From contig DASTRY010000050.1 in assembly GCA_035760965.1 (NCBI GenBank), forward strand, positions 10,288 through 74,287: a DNA stretch of 64,000 nucleotides, given 5' to 3'. Both the position numbers and the translations under genes were made by a program. Positions 50,691-59,534 of the stretch are shown one piece after another; positions within the stretch are counted from its first letter, which is position 1; each line of letters opens with the position of its first letter. The DNA comes from JADGHX01 sp035760965 (GTDB lineage Bacteria; Pseudomonadota; Gammaproteobacteria; Steroidobacterales; Steroidobacteraceae). The notes under the pieces were generated by a model. The model saw only the letters and a list, made by a program, of their open reading frames with translations. It searched no databases and was not told the origin of the DNA.

Positions 50691-51448
50691 CCAATCTCCA
50701 TGGCCGTCGCGCGGCCGACGGCCTCGCCGCGCAGGTCATCGGGCATCTCCTGCGTCGTGTCGGATAGCGGTCGCTTGCCGGCCATGATCTCCGCCTTGGG
50801 CTGCGGAAAGCGCGGCTCGCGCTCCGGCTCGGCGTATCCATCCGGATACATGGGCGCGCCGCTCGCAACGTCGTATTTGTCGGTCGCGCCGACCGTATGC
50901 ATCGTCTCGTGTGCAATCACGATGTTGTTCTGCCCGCGCATGCCGCGGTCCGCATAGGCGTACACGACGCCGACCAAGCCTTTCTGCAGACCGAGCGAAT
51001 GCGGCACACGGTCCGTCGTCGCGGGATCGTGAAAGAGCACGAACACGCGAATATGCGATGGCGCTCGCCCGGGCACGTTCGCCGCCCGGCGCGCGTAGAG
51101 CCGCATCTGCAGACTCCACCAAATGGCGCCCAGAGCGCCCGAGCCCGGCTTCAACATCGGCGGCTTCTCCGTGGGCGGCGGGTACAGCTCGATCCGCACG
51201 GGCCGCTCGACCGCGACGCCATACCGATGGGCTTCGTTCATGAAGAACGTTTCGATCGCCGCGAAGTCCGCGGTCGTGAGGCTACGGACGTACGCTTCGG
51301 ACGCGGCGCTGCCGTCGCCGTTCATCGGGAAGATGCCGACCCAGAGCGGCGCCTTCCAGCTCGTCGTCTGCGCCTTGTCGATCCAGGTCATGCCGGCCAC
51401 GATCACGAGCAGCACCAGCAACACCGTGATCCGGACGAGTTTCCACAC
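50675..51448 (-). CDS. membrane-anchored putative zinc metallopeptidase-like protein (HExxH)
   Basis: A 257-residue protein with one N-terminal membrane span (LVRITVLLVLLVIVAGMTW, residues 5-23) and an exported domain. It contains IAHETMHTVGATDKYD, so H180, E181 and H184 form an HExxH zinc-site motif, and a downstream acidic residue could be the third ligand. Family unknown to me. The sequence MNEAHRYGVAVERP and VFVLFHDP are other landmarks. The GTG at 51448 is the only start after the pdxH stop. It lies between pdxH and the ABC ATPase in an operon; a maturation or B12-uptake role would be speculation. Confidence 0.75.
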   Translation of the reverse strand: MWKLVRITVLLVLLVIVAGMTWIDKAQTTSWKAPLWVGIFPMNGDGSAASEAYVRSLTTADFAAIETFFMNEAHRYGVAVERPVRIELYPPPTEKPPMLKPGSGALGAIWWSLQMRLYARRAANVPGRAPSHIRVFVLFHDPATTDRVPHSLGLQKGLVGVVYAYADRGMRGQNNIVIAHETMHTVGATDKYDVASGAPMYPDGYAEPEREPRFPQPKAEIMAGKRPLSDTTQEMPDDLRGEAVGRATAMEIGWIKS

Positions 51449-51467
51449 GCTCCGCGCTGCCTTCTGC

Positions 51468-52142
51468 TTACGGCTGCAGCCGCGTGGCAGTCCACGGCCC
51501 GGTTTCGAACTGCCCATCGGCGCGCGCGCCGAGCGTGCGGGTCCAGCGCGCGCGATCATGAATGCGCGCATCGCCCTCCACCCACAGCTCGACCGCATCC
51601 GCCCACAAGCGGAAGCCGCCCCAATGGGGCGGACGGGGCACGTGCGCGTCCTTGCCGGAGCTCCGGTCACTGACACCGAGACGCCGAGCGGCGGCCTCGA
51701 CCGCATCGAGCAGTTGCGCGCGCGAAGCGATGGGTTCGCTCTGCCGGCTCGCCCACGCGCCAATGCGGCTCGCGAGCGCACGCGAGGCGAAGTACGCATC
51801 GCTATCGGCGTCCGGCGCCTTCGCCACCACGCCCTCGATGCGCACTTGCCGATGCATGTGGTCCCAGTGCATGACCACCGCCGCGCGGCTGTTGTCGGCG
51901 AGCTCGCGTCCCTTGCGGGACTCGTAGTTCGTGTAGAACGTGATGAAGCCCGGCACCGGCTGGATGTCTTTGCAGAGCACGACACGCGCGGATGGGCGCC
52001 CATCGCGACTCGCGGTCGCCAGCACCATGGCGTTCGGATTGGGCTGATTGCGCGCCTGCCAGGCCTCGGCCAGCCAGGCCTGCGCGATCGTGAGCGGCTC
52101 GGCCGGCAGCGGCTCCGGCAGCACTTCGGTGTGTTCGGCCAT
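51468..52142 (-). CDS. pdxH: pyridoxine/pyridoxamine 5'-phosphate oxidase
   Basis: A 224-residue FMN enzyme that makes pyridoxal 5'-phosphate. Family signatures are PNAMVLATASRDGRPSARVVLCKDI, FYTNYESRKGRELADN, VRIEGVVAKAPDADSDAYFASR, SRIGAWASRQSEPI and the C-terminal PPHWGGFRL with the RWTRTL end. It is a soluble homodimer. It heads the minus-strand group that continues into the HExxH protein and the ABC ATPase, and is divergent from tyrA. Confidence 0.95.
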   Translation of the reverse strand: MAEHTEVLPEPLPAEPLTIAQAWLAEAWQARNQPNPNAMVLATASRDGRPSARVVLCKDIQPVPGFITFYTNYESRKGRELADNSRAAVVMHWDHMHRQVRIEGVVAKAPDADSDAYFASRALASRIGAWASRQSEPIASRAQLLDAVEAAARRLGVSDRSSGKDAHVPRPPHWGGFRLWADAVELWVEGDARIHDRARWTRTLGARADGQFETGPWTATRLQP

Positions 52143-52244
52143 GCGGCAATGGTAGAGGCTTCAGCTGCGCATGGGCAGGAGACTTGCGGCGGTGGGCCGG
52201 GGCCCGTAGAAAGGCAGGCCCTCATTCAAACCTGAGCCTGCGCC

Positions 52245-53369
52245 ATGACGAGCGACGCCGTGACCCTCGACGACCTGCGCCGCCGGATCAACGAAATCGA
52301 CGACCGGCTGATCGAGCTGGCCGCCGAGCGCAAGCGCCTGAGCGAAGAAGTCGCGCGCGTGAAGCGCAGCACGGGCCGCGCCACGCGCGACTACGAGCGC
52401 GAGCGCGAAGTGATCCTTGCCGGCCGCAACAAGGCACAGGCGCTCGGCGTCTCGCCGGATGTGGCCGAGGAGCTGCTGCGCATCCTGATCCGCTCGTCGC
52501 TCACCACGCAGGAGCAGGCGAGCGTCGTCGCGCAGGGTGCGGGCTCGGGCCGGCGGGCGCTGATCATCGGCGGCGGCGGCAAGATGGGGCGCTGGTTCGC
52601 CGACTTCCTCACCTCGCAAGGTTTCACGGTCGAGGTGGCGGACCCACTCGGTGCGCCTCCAGGTGTGACGCACTTCAAGGATTGGCGCGCGACGGACCTG
52701 CAGCACGACTTCATCCTGCTCGCCACGCCGCTCGGCGTGACGGACGCCATCCTGCGCGACCTCGCGCTACGCCGGCCGCGCGGCGTGGTGTTCGATGTCG
52801 GCTCGCTGAAATCACCGCTGCGCGCGGGGCTTCTGGCGCTGAAATCGCACGGAGTGCGCGTCACCTCGGTGCATCCGATGTTCGGGCCGGACACGGAGCT
52901 GCTCTCGGGGCGCCACGTGGTCTTCGTGGACCTCGGACACGCCGAGGCGCTGCAGAAGGCGCGCGAGCTGTTCGCACCGACCATGGCCGAGCAGGTGGTC
53001 ATGAGCCTCGACGACCACGATCGCCTGATCGCGTACGTGCTCGGGCTGTCTCACGCCTTGAACATCGCCTTCTTCACGGCCCTCGCGGAGAGCGGGGAGG
53101 CGGCGCCGCGCCTCGCGCGGATGTCGAGCACCACGTTCGACAATCAGCTCGAAGTGGCGAGCGCCGTGGCCGAGGAAAGCCCGGAGCTGTACTACGAGAT
53201 CCAGAGCCTGAACGACTACGGCGCCGAGTCCCTGGAGGCGCTCGCGAAGGCCGTGGAACGCATCCGAACCGCGATCCTGTCACAAGATCACGACGCGTTC
53301 GTTGCCCTCATGCGCCAGGGTCGGGAATATCTCGCCGACCGTCGCAGCGTGACCGAGCGTCGCGCCTGA
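52245..53369 (+). CDS. tyrA: bifunctional chorismate mutase / prephenate dehydrogenase
   Basis: A 374-residue T-protein. An AroQ chorismate mutase domain (LDDLRRRINEIDDRLIELAAERKRL, residues 8-90) is fused to a prephenate dehydrogenase domain whose NAD-binding motif is IIGGGGKMGRWF, followed by HPMFGP near the active site. It makes 4-hydroxyphenylpyruvate for tyrosine. The organisation matches enterobacterial TyrA rather than the mono-functional Pseudomonas type. It is divergent from pdxH and upstream of the diguanylate cyclase. Confidence 0.93.
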   Translation: MTSDAVTLDDLRRRINEIDDRLIELAAERKRLSEEVARVKRSTGRATRDYEREREVILAGRNKAQALGVSPDVAEELLRILIRSSLTTQEQASVVAQGAGSGRRALIIGGGGKMGRWFADFLTSQGFTVEVADPLGAPPGVTHFKDWRATDLQHDFILLATPLGVTDAILRDLALRRPRGVVFDVGSLKSPLRAGLLALKSHGVRVTSVHPMFGPDTELLSGRHVVFVDLGHAEALQKARELFAPTMAEQVVMSLDDHDRLIAYVLGLSHALNIAFFTALAESGEAAPRLARMSSTTFDNQLEVASAVAEESPELYYEIQSLNDYGAESLEALAKAVERIRTAILSQDHDAFVALMRQGREYLADRRSVTERRA

Positions 53370-53400
53370 TGGGGCGGGTGATGAGGGGATACGCTTGGCG

Positions 53401-54555
53401 ATGTATCGATCGCACCACGAGCTCGAATTGCGTCCGCGCTCGCTCTCCGGGCGGGGACAGGATCTGGCCGCGGAGAATGCGCGGCTGCGGGCGCGCCTGG
53501 ACGAGCTGAAAGTCGAAGCGGCACGCAACGATTCCCTGCTGCGCAAGACGCAGGAGCGCGAGCTGGAGCTGCTACGCGCAGCGACCTTGCCCCAGCTCTT
53601 CGAGCGGCTGATCCACGGCCTGCGCACCTCGTATCAGCTCGATCTCGTCACCCTCACGCTGAACGATCCGCAGTACGAGCTGCGGCATCTGCTGTGGGGC
53701 GACAGCGCCGTGCTCGAAGAGCTGCCCGAAGTGCAGTTCGTCGATTCGCTCACCACGTTGTCGCCGCAGCTCGCGCGCCTCGAGAAGCCCTGGCTCGGGC
53801 CTTTCAATCGCGACGATCACAAGGTGTTCTGCCCGATGCTCGGCGAGCTCGGCAGCCTCGCGTTGATTCCGCTGCGGCGGAACGACCAGCTCGACGGCGT
53901 GCTCGTGTTCGCGAGCACTGACCCCTTCCGCTTCAACGCGGATCTCGCGAGCGACTTTCTCGCGCACCTCGGGCTGGTTGCGGCGCTGTGCCTCGAGAAC
54001 GCCGCGAACCGTGCGCGCCTCCTGCGCAGCGGGCTGACGGATTTTCTCACCGGCTTCCACAATCGCCGCTATCTGAATGCGCGCCTGCGCGAAGAGCTCG
54101 CGCGGGCGCAGCGCTTCCGGCAGCCGATTGCGTGCCTGATGATCGATGTGGATCACTTCAAGCGCGTGAACGATCAGTACGGGCATCTCGCGGGCGACAC
54201 GCTGCTGCGCGAAGCGGCGCGGCGCATCGATTCGCAGATGCGCGTGAGCGATATCGGAGCGCGCTTCGGCGGCGATGAGTTCGCGATCATCCTGCCGCAA
54301 GGCGGCTTGCAGGATGGCGAGCGCGTCGCGCAGCGAATGCTCGATGCCGTGCGCGGCACGCCTCTGCAGATCGATGCGGAGCACGCGGAGCAGATGAGCC
54401 TGTCGATCGGTGTCGCCGTGGCCGAACCGAGCCCGGAAACGCGGGATTTCAAGCTGATCGCCGAGCGGCTGATGGCCGAGGCGGATGCGGCGCTCTATCG
54501 CGCGAAGACGGGCGGCCGCGGGCGCGTCGTGGTCTCGCAGAACATCGTCGTATAG
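53401..54555 (+). CDS. diguanylate cyclase with N-terminal GAF/DUF484-like domain
   Basis: A 384-residue cytoplasmic GGDEF protein. An N-terminal coiled coil (residues 20-55) and a GAF/DUF484-like domain (about 60-200) precede the cyclase domain with RFGGDEFAIILP. The inhibitory-site motif RVSD lies five residues before GGDEF, so product feedback by c-di-GMP is likely. It may signal in biofilm or pilus control. The ATG at 53401 is chosen; a TTG at 53395 has a better-placed GAGGGG site. It is convergent with the permease gene. Confidence 0.92.
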   Translation: MYRSHHELELRPRSLSGRGQDLAAENARLRARLDELKVEAARNDSLLRKTQERELELLRAATLPQLFERLIHGLRTSYQLDLVTLTLNDPQYELRHLLWGDSAVLEELPEVQFVDSLTTLSPQLARLEKPWLGPFNRDDHKVFCPMLGELGSLALIPLRRNDQLDGVLVFASTDPFRFNADLASDFLAHLGLVAALCLENAANRARLLRSGLTDFLTGFHNRRYLNARLREELARAQRFRQPIACLMIDVDHFKRVNDQYGHLAGDTLLREAARRIDSQMRVSDIGARFGGDEFAIILPQGGLQDGERVAQRMLDAVRGTPLQIDAEHAEQMSLSIGVAVAEPSPETRDFKLIAERLMAEADAALYRAKTGGRGRVVVSQNIVV

Positions 54556-54574
54556 CGAACCGGGGCGCGCGGGC

Positions 54575-55567
54575 TCACGCCCCGCTCCTTCGCTGCCTCA
54601 ACAGCACAATGAAGAGCGGCGCTCCGACGAGCGCCATGATCGCCCCCACCGGCAACTGCCGCGGAGCCGCGACCGTCCGCGCGACCAAGTCCGCCGCCGC
54701 AAGCAAGGTCCCTCCCAGGACTGCGGCGGCCGGCGCCACCAACCGGTGATCGCTGGTCTTGAACATCATCCGCACGGCGTGCGGCGTGATCAGGCCGACG
54801 AAGCCCACCGTTCCCGCGCTGACGACGGCGATCGACGTGATCGCCGCACATGCGACGAACACGAGCACGCGCCACGTATCCACCTCGAGCCCCACGGTCC
54901 GTGCCCGCAGCTCACCTGCCGCGAGTACGTTGAGCGGGCGCGCGAGCAGCACGGCGATCACCACGGCCGCGAGTGCCGCGACGACACTCAGCGTCGGGCT
55001 CGGTGCCCATCCGAGATCGCCGGCAAGCCAGAACACCATGCTTCGCACGCGCGCAGAATCGGCGACCGCGAGCAAGACGCTGATGAACGCTCCGCACGCA
55101 CTCGCCAACACGACACCGGTCAGCAGCAGGCGCGCCGTGCCTCCGCCTCGCGCAAGCAAGTACACGGCGCTGACCGCAACGAGCGCACCGAGCACGGCGC
55201 CCGTCTGAACGGCCAGAACGGCGGCGCTCATCATCATCGCGAGCAGAGCGCCAACGGCCGCGCCACCCGAGACACCGAGCACGTACGGATCGGCGAGCGG
55301 GTTTCGAAACAGCGCTTGCAGCAGCACCCCGGCCACGGCCAGCAGGCCGCCCACGCCGAACGCTGCGAGCAGCCGCGGCAAGCGCACTTCGAGCAGCACC
55401 GTGCGCGCCGCCTCGTCACCCGCACCGACGAGCGCGCCGGCCGCGCTGTGCAGACTCACTCCGGACGTACCGATGAGGAGGGCGGCGACGAAAACCGCCA
55501 CTGCCAGCAAAACCAGCGCCGTGAGGCGCCGCGCTGCCCCCACGCCGAACCAAACCGCTCGCGACAT
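54575..55567 (-). CDS. FecCD-family ABC transporter permease (cobalamin/iron-siderophore type)
   Basis: A 330-residue polytopic membrane protein with about ten spans. The FecCD signatures RLPRLLAAFGVGGLLAVAGV, NPLADPYVLGVSGGAAVGAL, GTVGFVGLITPHAVRM and LPVGAIMALVGAPLFIVLL are all present. It resembles BtuC. Its ATPase partner is probably the FecE/BtuD-like gene at 49890-50690, although tyrA and the diguanylate cyclase lie between. No periplasmic binding protein gene is visible. The region upstream is too short for a cobalamin riboswitch. Confidence 0.9.
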   Translation of the reverse strand: MSRAVWFGVGAARRLTALVLLAVAVFVAALLIGTSGVSLHSAAGALVGAGDEAARTVLLEVRLPRLLAAFGVGGLLAVAGVLLQALFRNPLADPYVLGVSGGAAVGALLAMMMSAAVLAVQTGAVLGALVAVSAVYLLARGGGTARLLLTGVVLASACGAFISVLLAVADSARVRSMVFWLAGDLGWAPSPTLSVVAALAAVVIAVLLARPLNVLAAGELRARTVGLEVDTWRVLVFVACAAITSIAVVSAGTVGFVGLITPHAVRMMFKTSDHRLVAPAAAVLGGTLLAAADLVARTVAAPRQLPVGAIMALVGAPLFIVLLRQRRSGA

Positions 55568-55661
55568 CGACGTAGCTTAGCGGCTGCCGCGCACGGTGCG
55601 TGGTTCGAAGCGCCGCCGGCGCTGCTCGCGGCGCGCCGGCTGTGGCAGACTGGGGCTCGAC

Positions 55662-56222
55662 ATGAGCGATGTGATCGACACCGAAGGCTTTCGCGCCAAC
55701 GTGGGCATCGTCCTGATGCGCGGCGCAGGCCAGGTGTTTCTCGGCCGCCGCTCGGGCGGTCGCGGGTGGCAGTTCCCCCAGGGCGGCATGCGCCATGGCG
55801 AGCAGGCCGAGGAGTCGCTCTTTCGGGAGCTGCACGAAGAGATCGGCCTCACGCCTGACGATGTGGAGCTGCTCGGGCGCACGGCCTCCTGGCTGCACTA
55901 TCGGCTCCCGGCGCGGTTTGTGCGGCGAAATCGCCGTCCCGTCTGCATCGGTCAGAAGCAGCGCTGGTTCTTGCTGCGGCTGAAGCGCGAGGACGTGCGG
56001 TTCGCGTTCGATAGGACCTCGCAGCCCGAGTTCGATCAGTGGCGCTGGACCGAGTACTGGGAGCCGGTGCGCGAGGTCATCTACTTCAAGCGCCCCGTGT
56101 ATCAGCGCGCGCTCTCGGAGCTCGCGCCCCTTGCGTTCCCCAACGGCGCGCCGGCCTTCCCGCCCTGGTGGGAGGACATCGTCGCCGACGCGGCCAGCCG
56201 GACCGCGGCTTCCGTCGAGTAA
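55662..56222 (+). CDS. rppH: RNA pyrophosphohydrolase
   Basis: A 186-residue Nudix hydrolase that removes pyrophosphate from 5'-triphosphorylated RNA and starts RNase E-dependent decay. The Nudix box GGMRHGEQ...RELHEEIG (about residues 38-60) is complete, followed by TASWLHYRLPARF and KQRWFLLRL typical of RppH, and the PEFDQWRWTEYWEPV segment. It starts at the ATG at 55662; the frame is open upstream without a ribosome site. It leads into the DUF6776-bactofilin-erpA set. Confidence 0.94.
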   Translation: MSDVIDTEGFRANVGIVLMRGAGQVFLGRRSGGRGWQFPQGGMRHGEQAEESLFRELHEEIGLTPDDVELLGRTASWLHYRLPARFVRRNRRPVCIGQKQRWFLLRLKREDVRFAFDRTSQPEFDQWRWTEYWEPVREVIYFKRPVYQRALSELAPLAFPNGAPAFPPWWEDIVADAASRTAASVE

Positions 56223-56253
56223 TCGGAAGATCGGGCGACGTGTTGCGGGGAAG

Positions 56254-56991
56254 ATGAGCCGCATGGCGAGGGTTCAACCCAATCTGGTCGTACGACACCA
56301 CGCGCCCATGCGGCGCGTGGTCGCTGTGATCGCGATCACACTTCTCGGGCTGTTCGCGCTTTATGTCGTGTACGAGCTCGGCCGCTTCGATGCGGGCTAC
56401 GACCGTCTCGCCGTCTCGCAGGAGCGCGCCGAACACGAAGTCACGGTGGCGCGGCTGGAGAAAGCGAATCGCGAGCTGCGGACGAAGCTCGCGGAGCTCG
56501 ACACCATTCGCATCGGGCGCGCGCGCGAGCAGGCGGAAGTGTCGCGCTCGATCGGCGATCTGCAGGCGCAGGTGGCGCGTCAGGCGCAGGAGCTGGCGTT
56601 CTATCGCGGCATCGTCGCGCAGTCCGCGGCGTCCACCGGCGTGAAGATCCAGACCCTGCGCATCACCCCCGGCGGGAAGGCGGGTCGCTTCAAGGTGCGC
56701 ATGACGCTCGTGCGCTCGGTGCGTCCCGAGGACGTAGTCAGCGGTACGCTCGCGCTCGCCGCCGAGGGCAAGTCCGCCGCCGGTCAGGCGGCGAATCTCG
56801 ACAACGCCGCGCTCATGGGCGCCAAGGCGCGTGAGCTACCCTTCAATTTCCGGTACTTCCAGAACCTGGAGCCGGAGATCGCGCTACCTTCGGGATTCCA
56901 GCCCGAGCGCCTCACGGTGGAGCTGCGTTCGAGCCGCAAGGGCGTGTCGCCGGTCACGCAGACATTCCCCTGGACCGTGGACGCGAGCTAG
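56254..56991 (+). CDS. membrane-anchored coiled-coil protein (DUF6776-like)
   Basis: A 245-residue inner-membrane protein with one N-terminal span (VVAVIAITLLGLFALYVVYEL, about 23-43), a coiled coil (residues 50-115) and a C-terminal beta-rich domain ending PVTQTFPWTVDAS. I recognise the pattern from a conserved family located directly upstream of bactofilin genes in related bacteria; its function is unknown. GGGGAAG precedes the ATG at 56254. It is 12 bases upstream of the bactofilin gene, suggesting a linked role in envelope or cytoskeleton organisation. Confidence 0.78.
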   Translation: MSRMARVQPNLVVRHHAPMRRVVAVIAITLLGLFALYVVYELGRFDAGYDRLAVSQERAEHEVTVARLEKANRELRTKLAELDTIRIGRAREQAEVSRSIGDLQAQVARQAQELAFYRGIVAQSAASTGVKIQTLRITPGGKAGRFKVRMTLVRSVRPEDVVSGTLALAAEGKSAAGQAANLDNAALMGAKARELPFNFRYFQNLEPEIALPSGFQPERLTVELRSSRKGVSPVTQTFPWTVDAS

Positions 56992-57003
56992 AGGTCAACG
57001 CGC

Positions 57004-57408
57004 ATGTTCATCCGAGATTCCAAGCCCAACATCGATACGCTGATCGGCAAGGCCGCGCGCGTGCAGGGCGACGTCGAATTCGAGGGCGGGCTGCATCTGG
57101 ACGGCCAGGTGACGGGCAATGTCCGGGCGGTCCACGGTCCGGGATCGGGCTCCACGCTGTCCGTGAGCGAGAACGGCTTCATCGAAGGATCGGTCGAGGC
57201 GGACAACGTCACGCTGAACGGCACCGTCCGCGGGGACATCTACGCGTCGGACCGGCTCGTGCTCGGGCCGCGTGCGCGAGTGCAAGGCAACGTTCGCTAC
57301 GGCGTCATCGAGATGACGCTCGGCGCCGAGATCAAGGGCAAGCTCATGCCCTTGCCCTCGCCGGTTGCGGTCCCCATGGAGGGCGAGCCTGCAGCCAAAT
57401 CCGGCTGA
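57004..57408 (+). CDS. bactofilin (polymer-forming cytoskeletal protein)
   Basis: A 134-residue bactofilin. The beta-helical core (IDTLIGKAARVQGDVEFEGGLHLDGQVTGNV to VQGNVRYGVIEMTLGAEIKGKL) has the repeating Gly/Val pattern of the family. Bactofilins polymerise on the membrane and scaffold cell-shape, stalk or chromosome-segregation complexes. It lies 12 bases after the DUF6776-like gene and 107 bases before erpA, a conserved neighbourhood. Confidence 0.94.
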   Translation: MFIRDSKPNIDTLIGKAARVQGDVEFEGGLHLDGQVTGNVRAVHGPGSGSTLSVSENGFIEGSVEADNVTLNGTVRGDIYASDRLVLGPRARVQGNVRYGVIEMTLGAEIKGKLMPLPSPVAVPMEGEPAAKSG

Positions 57409-57514
57409 CGGCTTCCGTCGTCCGGGCCGGACGCTTTGACCGGGCGGGACCACGACCCTAGACTGCCAACGCTGGAACGAGTCCAGCTGCAGATGTTTCG
57501 TTGATGAGGCGAGG

Positions 57515-57883
57515 ATGAGTACCGCTCCTGAAGCCACCGCTGTCGATCCCATGCCACCCCCGCTGGTGTTCACCGACGCCGCCGCCAAGAAGGTCGGCGA
57601 CCTGATCCGTGGCGAGGGCAATCCCAAGCTGATGCTGCGCGTCTTCGTGCAGGGCGGCGGCTGTTCCGGGCTGCAGTACGGCTTCGAGTTCGACGAGCAG
57701 ACCCAGGAAGGCGACACCTGTGTCGAGAACCAGGGCGTCAAGCTGCTCGTCGACCCGATGAGCGTGCAGTACCTGACCGGCGCGGAAATCGACTACCGGG
57801 AGGGGCTCGACGGCGCGCAGTTCGTCATTCGCAACCCCATGGCGACCACCACGTGCGGGTGCGGATCGTCCTTCTCGGTATGA
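57515..57883 (+). CDS. erpA: iron-sulfur cluster insertion protein ErpA
   Basis: A 122-residue A-type carrier that delivers Fe-S clusters to targets such as IspG/IspH. Cluster-binding cysteines are in GGGCSGLQY and the terminal CGCGSSFSV. It is slightly longer than E. coli ErpA at the N terminus. A GAGGCGAGG site precedes the ATG. It follows the bactofilin gene and precedes ppx. Confidence 0.94.
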   Translation: MSTAPEATAVDPMPPPLVFTDAAAKKVGDLIRGEGNPKLMLRVFVQGGGCSGLQYGFEFDEQTQEGDTCVENQGVKLLVDPMSVQYLTGAEIDYREGLDGAQFVIRNPMATTTCGCGSSFSV

Positions 57884-57899
57884 GCTTGCCGCCGCTCGC

Positions 57900-59474
57900 G
57901 TGAGCCCGGCCGCAGCTTCCCCTAGATCCCCAGCCGACGCGCGCGCGCTCTCAGGCGCCGCCCCCGCGACCCGTCCGGTACCCGACGTGCTGGCGGCGGT
58001 CGATCTCGGCTCCAACAGCTTCCACATGGTCGTGGCGCGCTATTCCCACGGCCAGCTCGTCGTCATCGACCGCTTGCGCGAGATGGTGCGGCTCGCCTCG
58101 GGCGTCGAAGAGAACGGCCGCATCGACAAGGAAGCGGCGGCTCGCGCGCTCGCCTGCCTGCAGCGCTTCGGGCAGCGGCTGCGGGACATGCACGCGCGCA
58201 GCGTGCGCGTCGTCGGCACGAACGCGCTGCGCGTCGCGCGGCGCAAGCAGGCGTTTCTCGAGCGTGCGCGCGAGGCGCTCGGCCATCCGATCGAGATCAT
58301 CTCGGGGATGGAAGAGGCGCGCCTCATCTACTCCGGTGTGGCGCACACCATGCCGAGCGAGCCGGGACGGCGACTCGTCTGCGACATCGGCGGCGGCAGC
58401 ACTGAGCTCATCATCGGCGAAGGCCTGAATCCGCTCGAGCTCGAAAGCCTGCAGATGGGATGCGTGTCGCTGAGCGAGCGCTTCTTCCGCGACGGCAAGA
58501 TCACGGCGAAGCGGCTCGCCCGTGCGCGGGTCGCCGCGCGGCTGGAGCTGGAGCCCGTGCAGGCGGCGTTTCGTCGCCGCGGGTGGCAAAGCGCGGCGGG
58601 CAGCTCCGGCACGGTGCGCGCGATTGGCGAAGCTATTCGCGAGCTCGATCCGACGGCCACGCAGATCACCGCGGCCGGGCTCGAGCGAGTGCTGAAGTAC
58701 ATGATCGAGGCCGGCTCGACGCGCGAGCTGCAGCTTGCGGCGGTGAACGATGAGCGCCGACCCGTATTCCCGGGCGGCATGGCGATCATGGCGGAAGTGT
58801 TCGATGTGCTCGGCATCGAATCGATGCGCATCGCCGAGGGTGCGATGCGCGATGGGCTGCTGTACGACATCCTCGGGCGCTTCACCGACGAGGACGCGCG
58901 CGAGCGTACCGTGCGCGCCATGCAGCAGCGCTATCACGTCGATCTCGCGCAGGCCGAGCGCGTGGAGGCGACCGCGCTGAATTTCCTCGCGCAGACACGC
59001 GGGCCGTGGAAGCTCGACGATCCGCTCGCGGATCTGATGCTCAAGTGGGCCGCGCGGCTGCACGAGATCGGGCTCGACGTGTCGCACAACGGTTACCACC
59101 GACACGGAGCGTATCTGCTCGAGAACGCGGATATGCCGGGATTCCCGCGGGAAGAGCAGCAACTCCTGGCGCGGCTCGTTGGCGGTCACCGACGCAAGCT
59201 GTCGCTCGACGGATTGGATGAGCTCGTGCCGCCGTGGGATCGCGATGCGCTTTGGCTGATCGTATTGCTGCGGCTCGCGGTGCTGCTCCATCGCGGCCGG
59301 AGCGCGGCGCGACTGCCGGACATCGATCTCACCGCGCGTGGGCGCACCCTCGAAGTGAAGTTTCCGGGACGCTGGCTGCGGGACCATCCGCTCACGCAGG
59401 CGGATCTGCAGCAGGAAATCGCCTTCCTCAAGGCGCAGGACTTTCGCTTGCGCGTGTTCAGCACGCGCGGCTGA
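57900..59474 (+). CDS. ppx: exopolyphosphatase / pppGpp phosphohydrolase family (Ppx/GppA)
   Basis: A 524-residue ASKHA-fold phosphatase that degrades polyphosphate and may act on pppGpp. The nucleotide-binding elements VDLGSNSFHMVVARY, VVGTNALRVARRKQAFLERA, ISGMEEARLIYSGV, CDIGGGSTELI and the C-terminal HD-like domain (HEIGLDVSHNGYHRHGAY) are visible. It starts at GTG. It converges on ppk, so the synthetic and degradative genes face each other across 60 bp. Confidence 0.93.
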   Translation: MSPAAASPRSPADARALSGAAPATRPVPDVLAAVDLGSNSFHMVVARYSHGQLVVIDRLREMVRLASGVEENGRIDKEAAARALACLQRFGQRLRDMHARSVRVVGTNALRVARRKQAFLERAREALGHPIEIISGMEEARLIYSGVAHTMPSEPGRRLVCDIGGGSTELIIGEGLNPLELESLQMGCVSLSERFFRDGKITAKRLARARVAARLELEPVQAAFRRRGWQSAAGSSGTVRAIGEAIRELDPTATQITAAGLERVLKYMIEAGSTRELQLAAVNDERRPVFPGGMAIMAEVFDVLGIESMRIAEGAMRDGLLYDILGRFTDEDARERTVRAMQQRYHVDLAQAERVEATALNFLAQTRGPWKLDDPLADLMLKWAARLHEIGLDVSHNGYHRHGAYLLENADMPGFPREEQQLLARLVGGHRRKLSLDGLDELVPPWDRDALWLIVLLRLAVLLHRGRSAARLPDIDLTARGRTLEVKFPGRWLRDHPLTQADLQQEIAFLKAQDFRLRVFSTRG

Positions 59475-59499
59475 ACGGGCGCGCGCCGCTGCCGCGCGC
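59475..59499. terminator. GC hairpin between convergent ppx and ppk, weak terminator
   Basis: GGGCGCGCG (59475-59483) pairs with CGCGCGCCC (59491-59499) directly after the ppx stop. No T run follows on either strand, so Rho-independent function is uncertain. Confidence 0.35.
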
Positions 59500-59534
59500 C
59501 CTCCCGCCGGGTCTCACCGTGCCCTCCCCGGATC

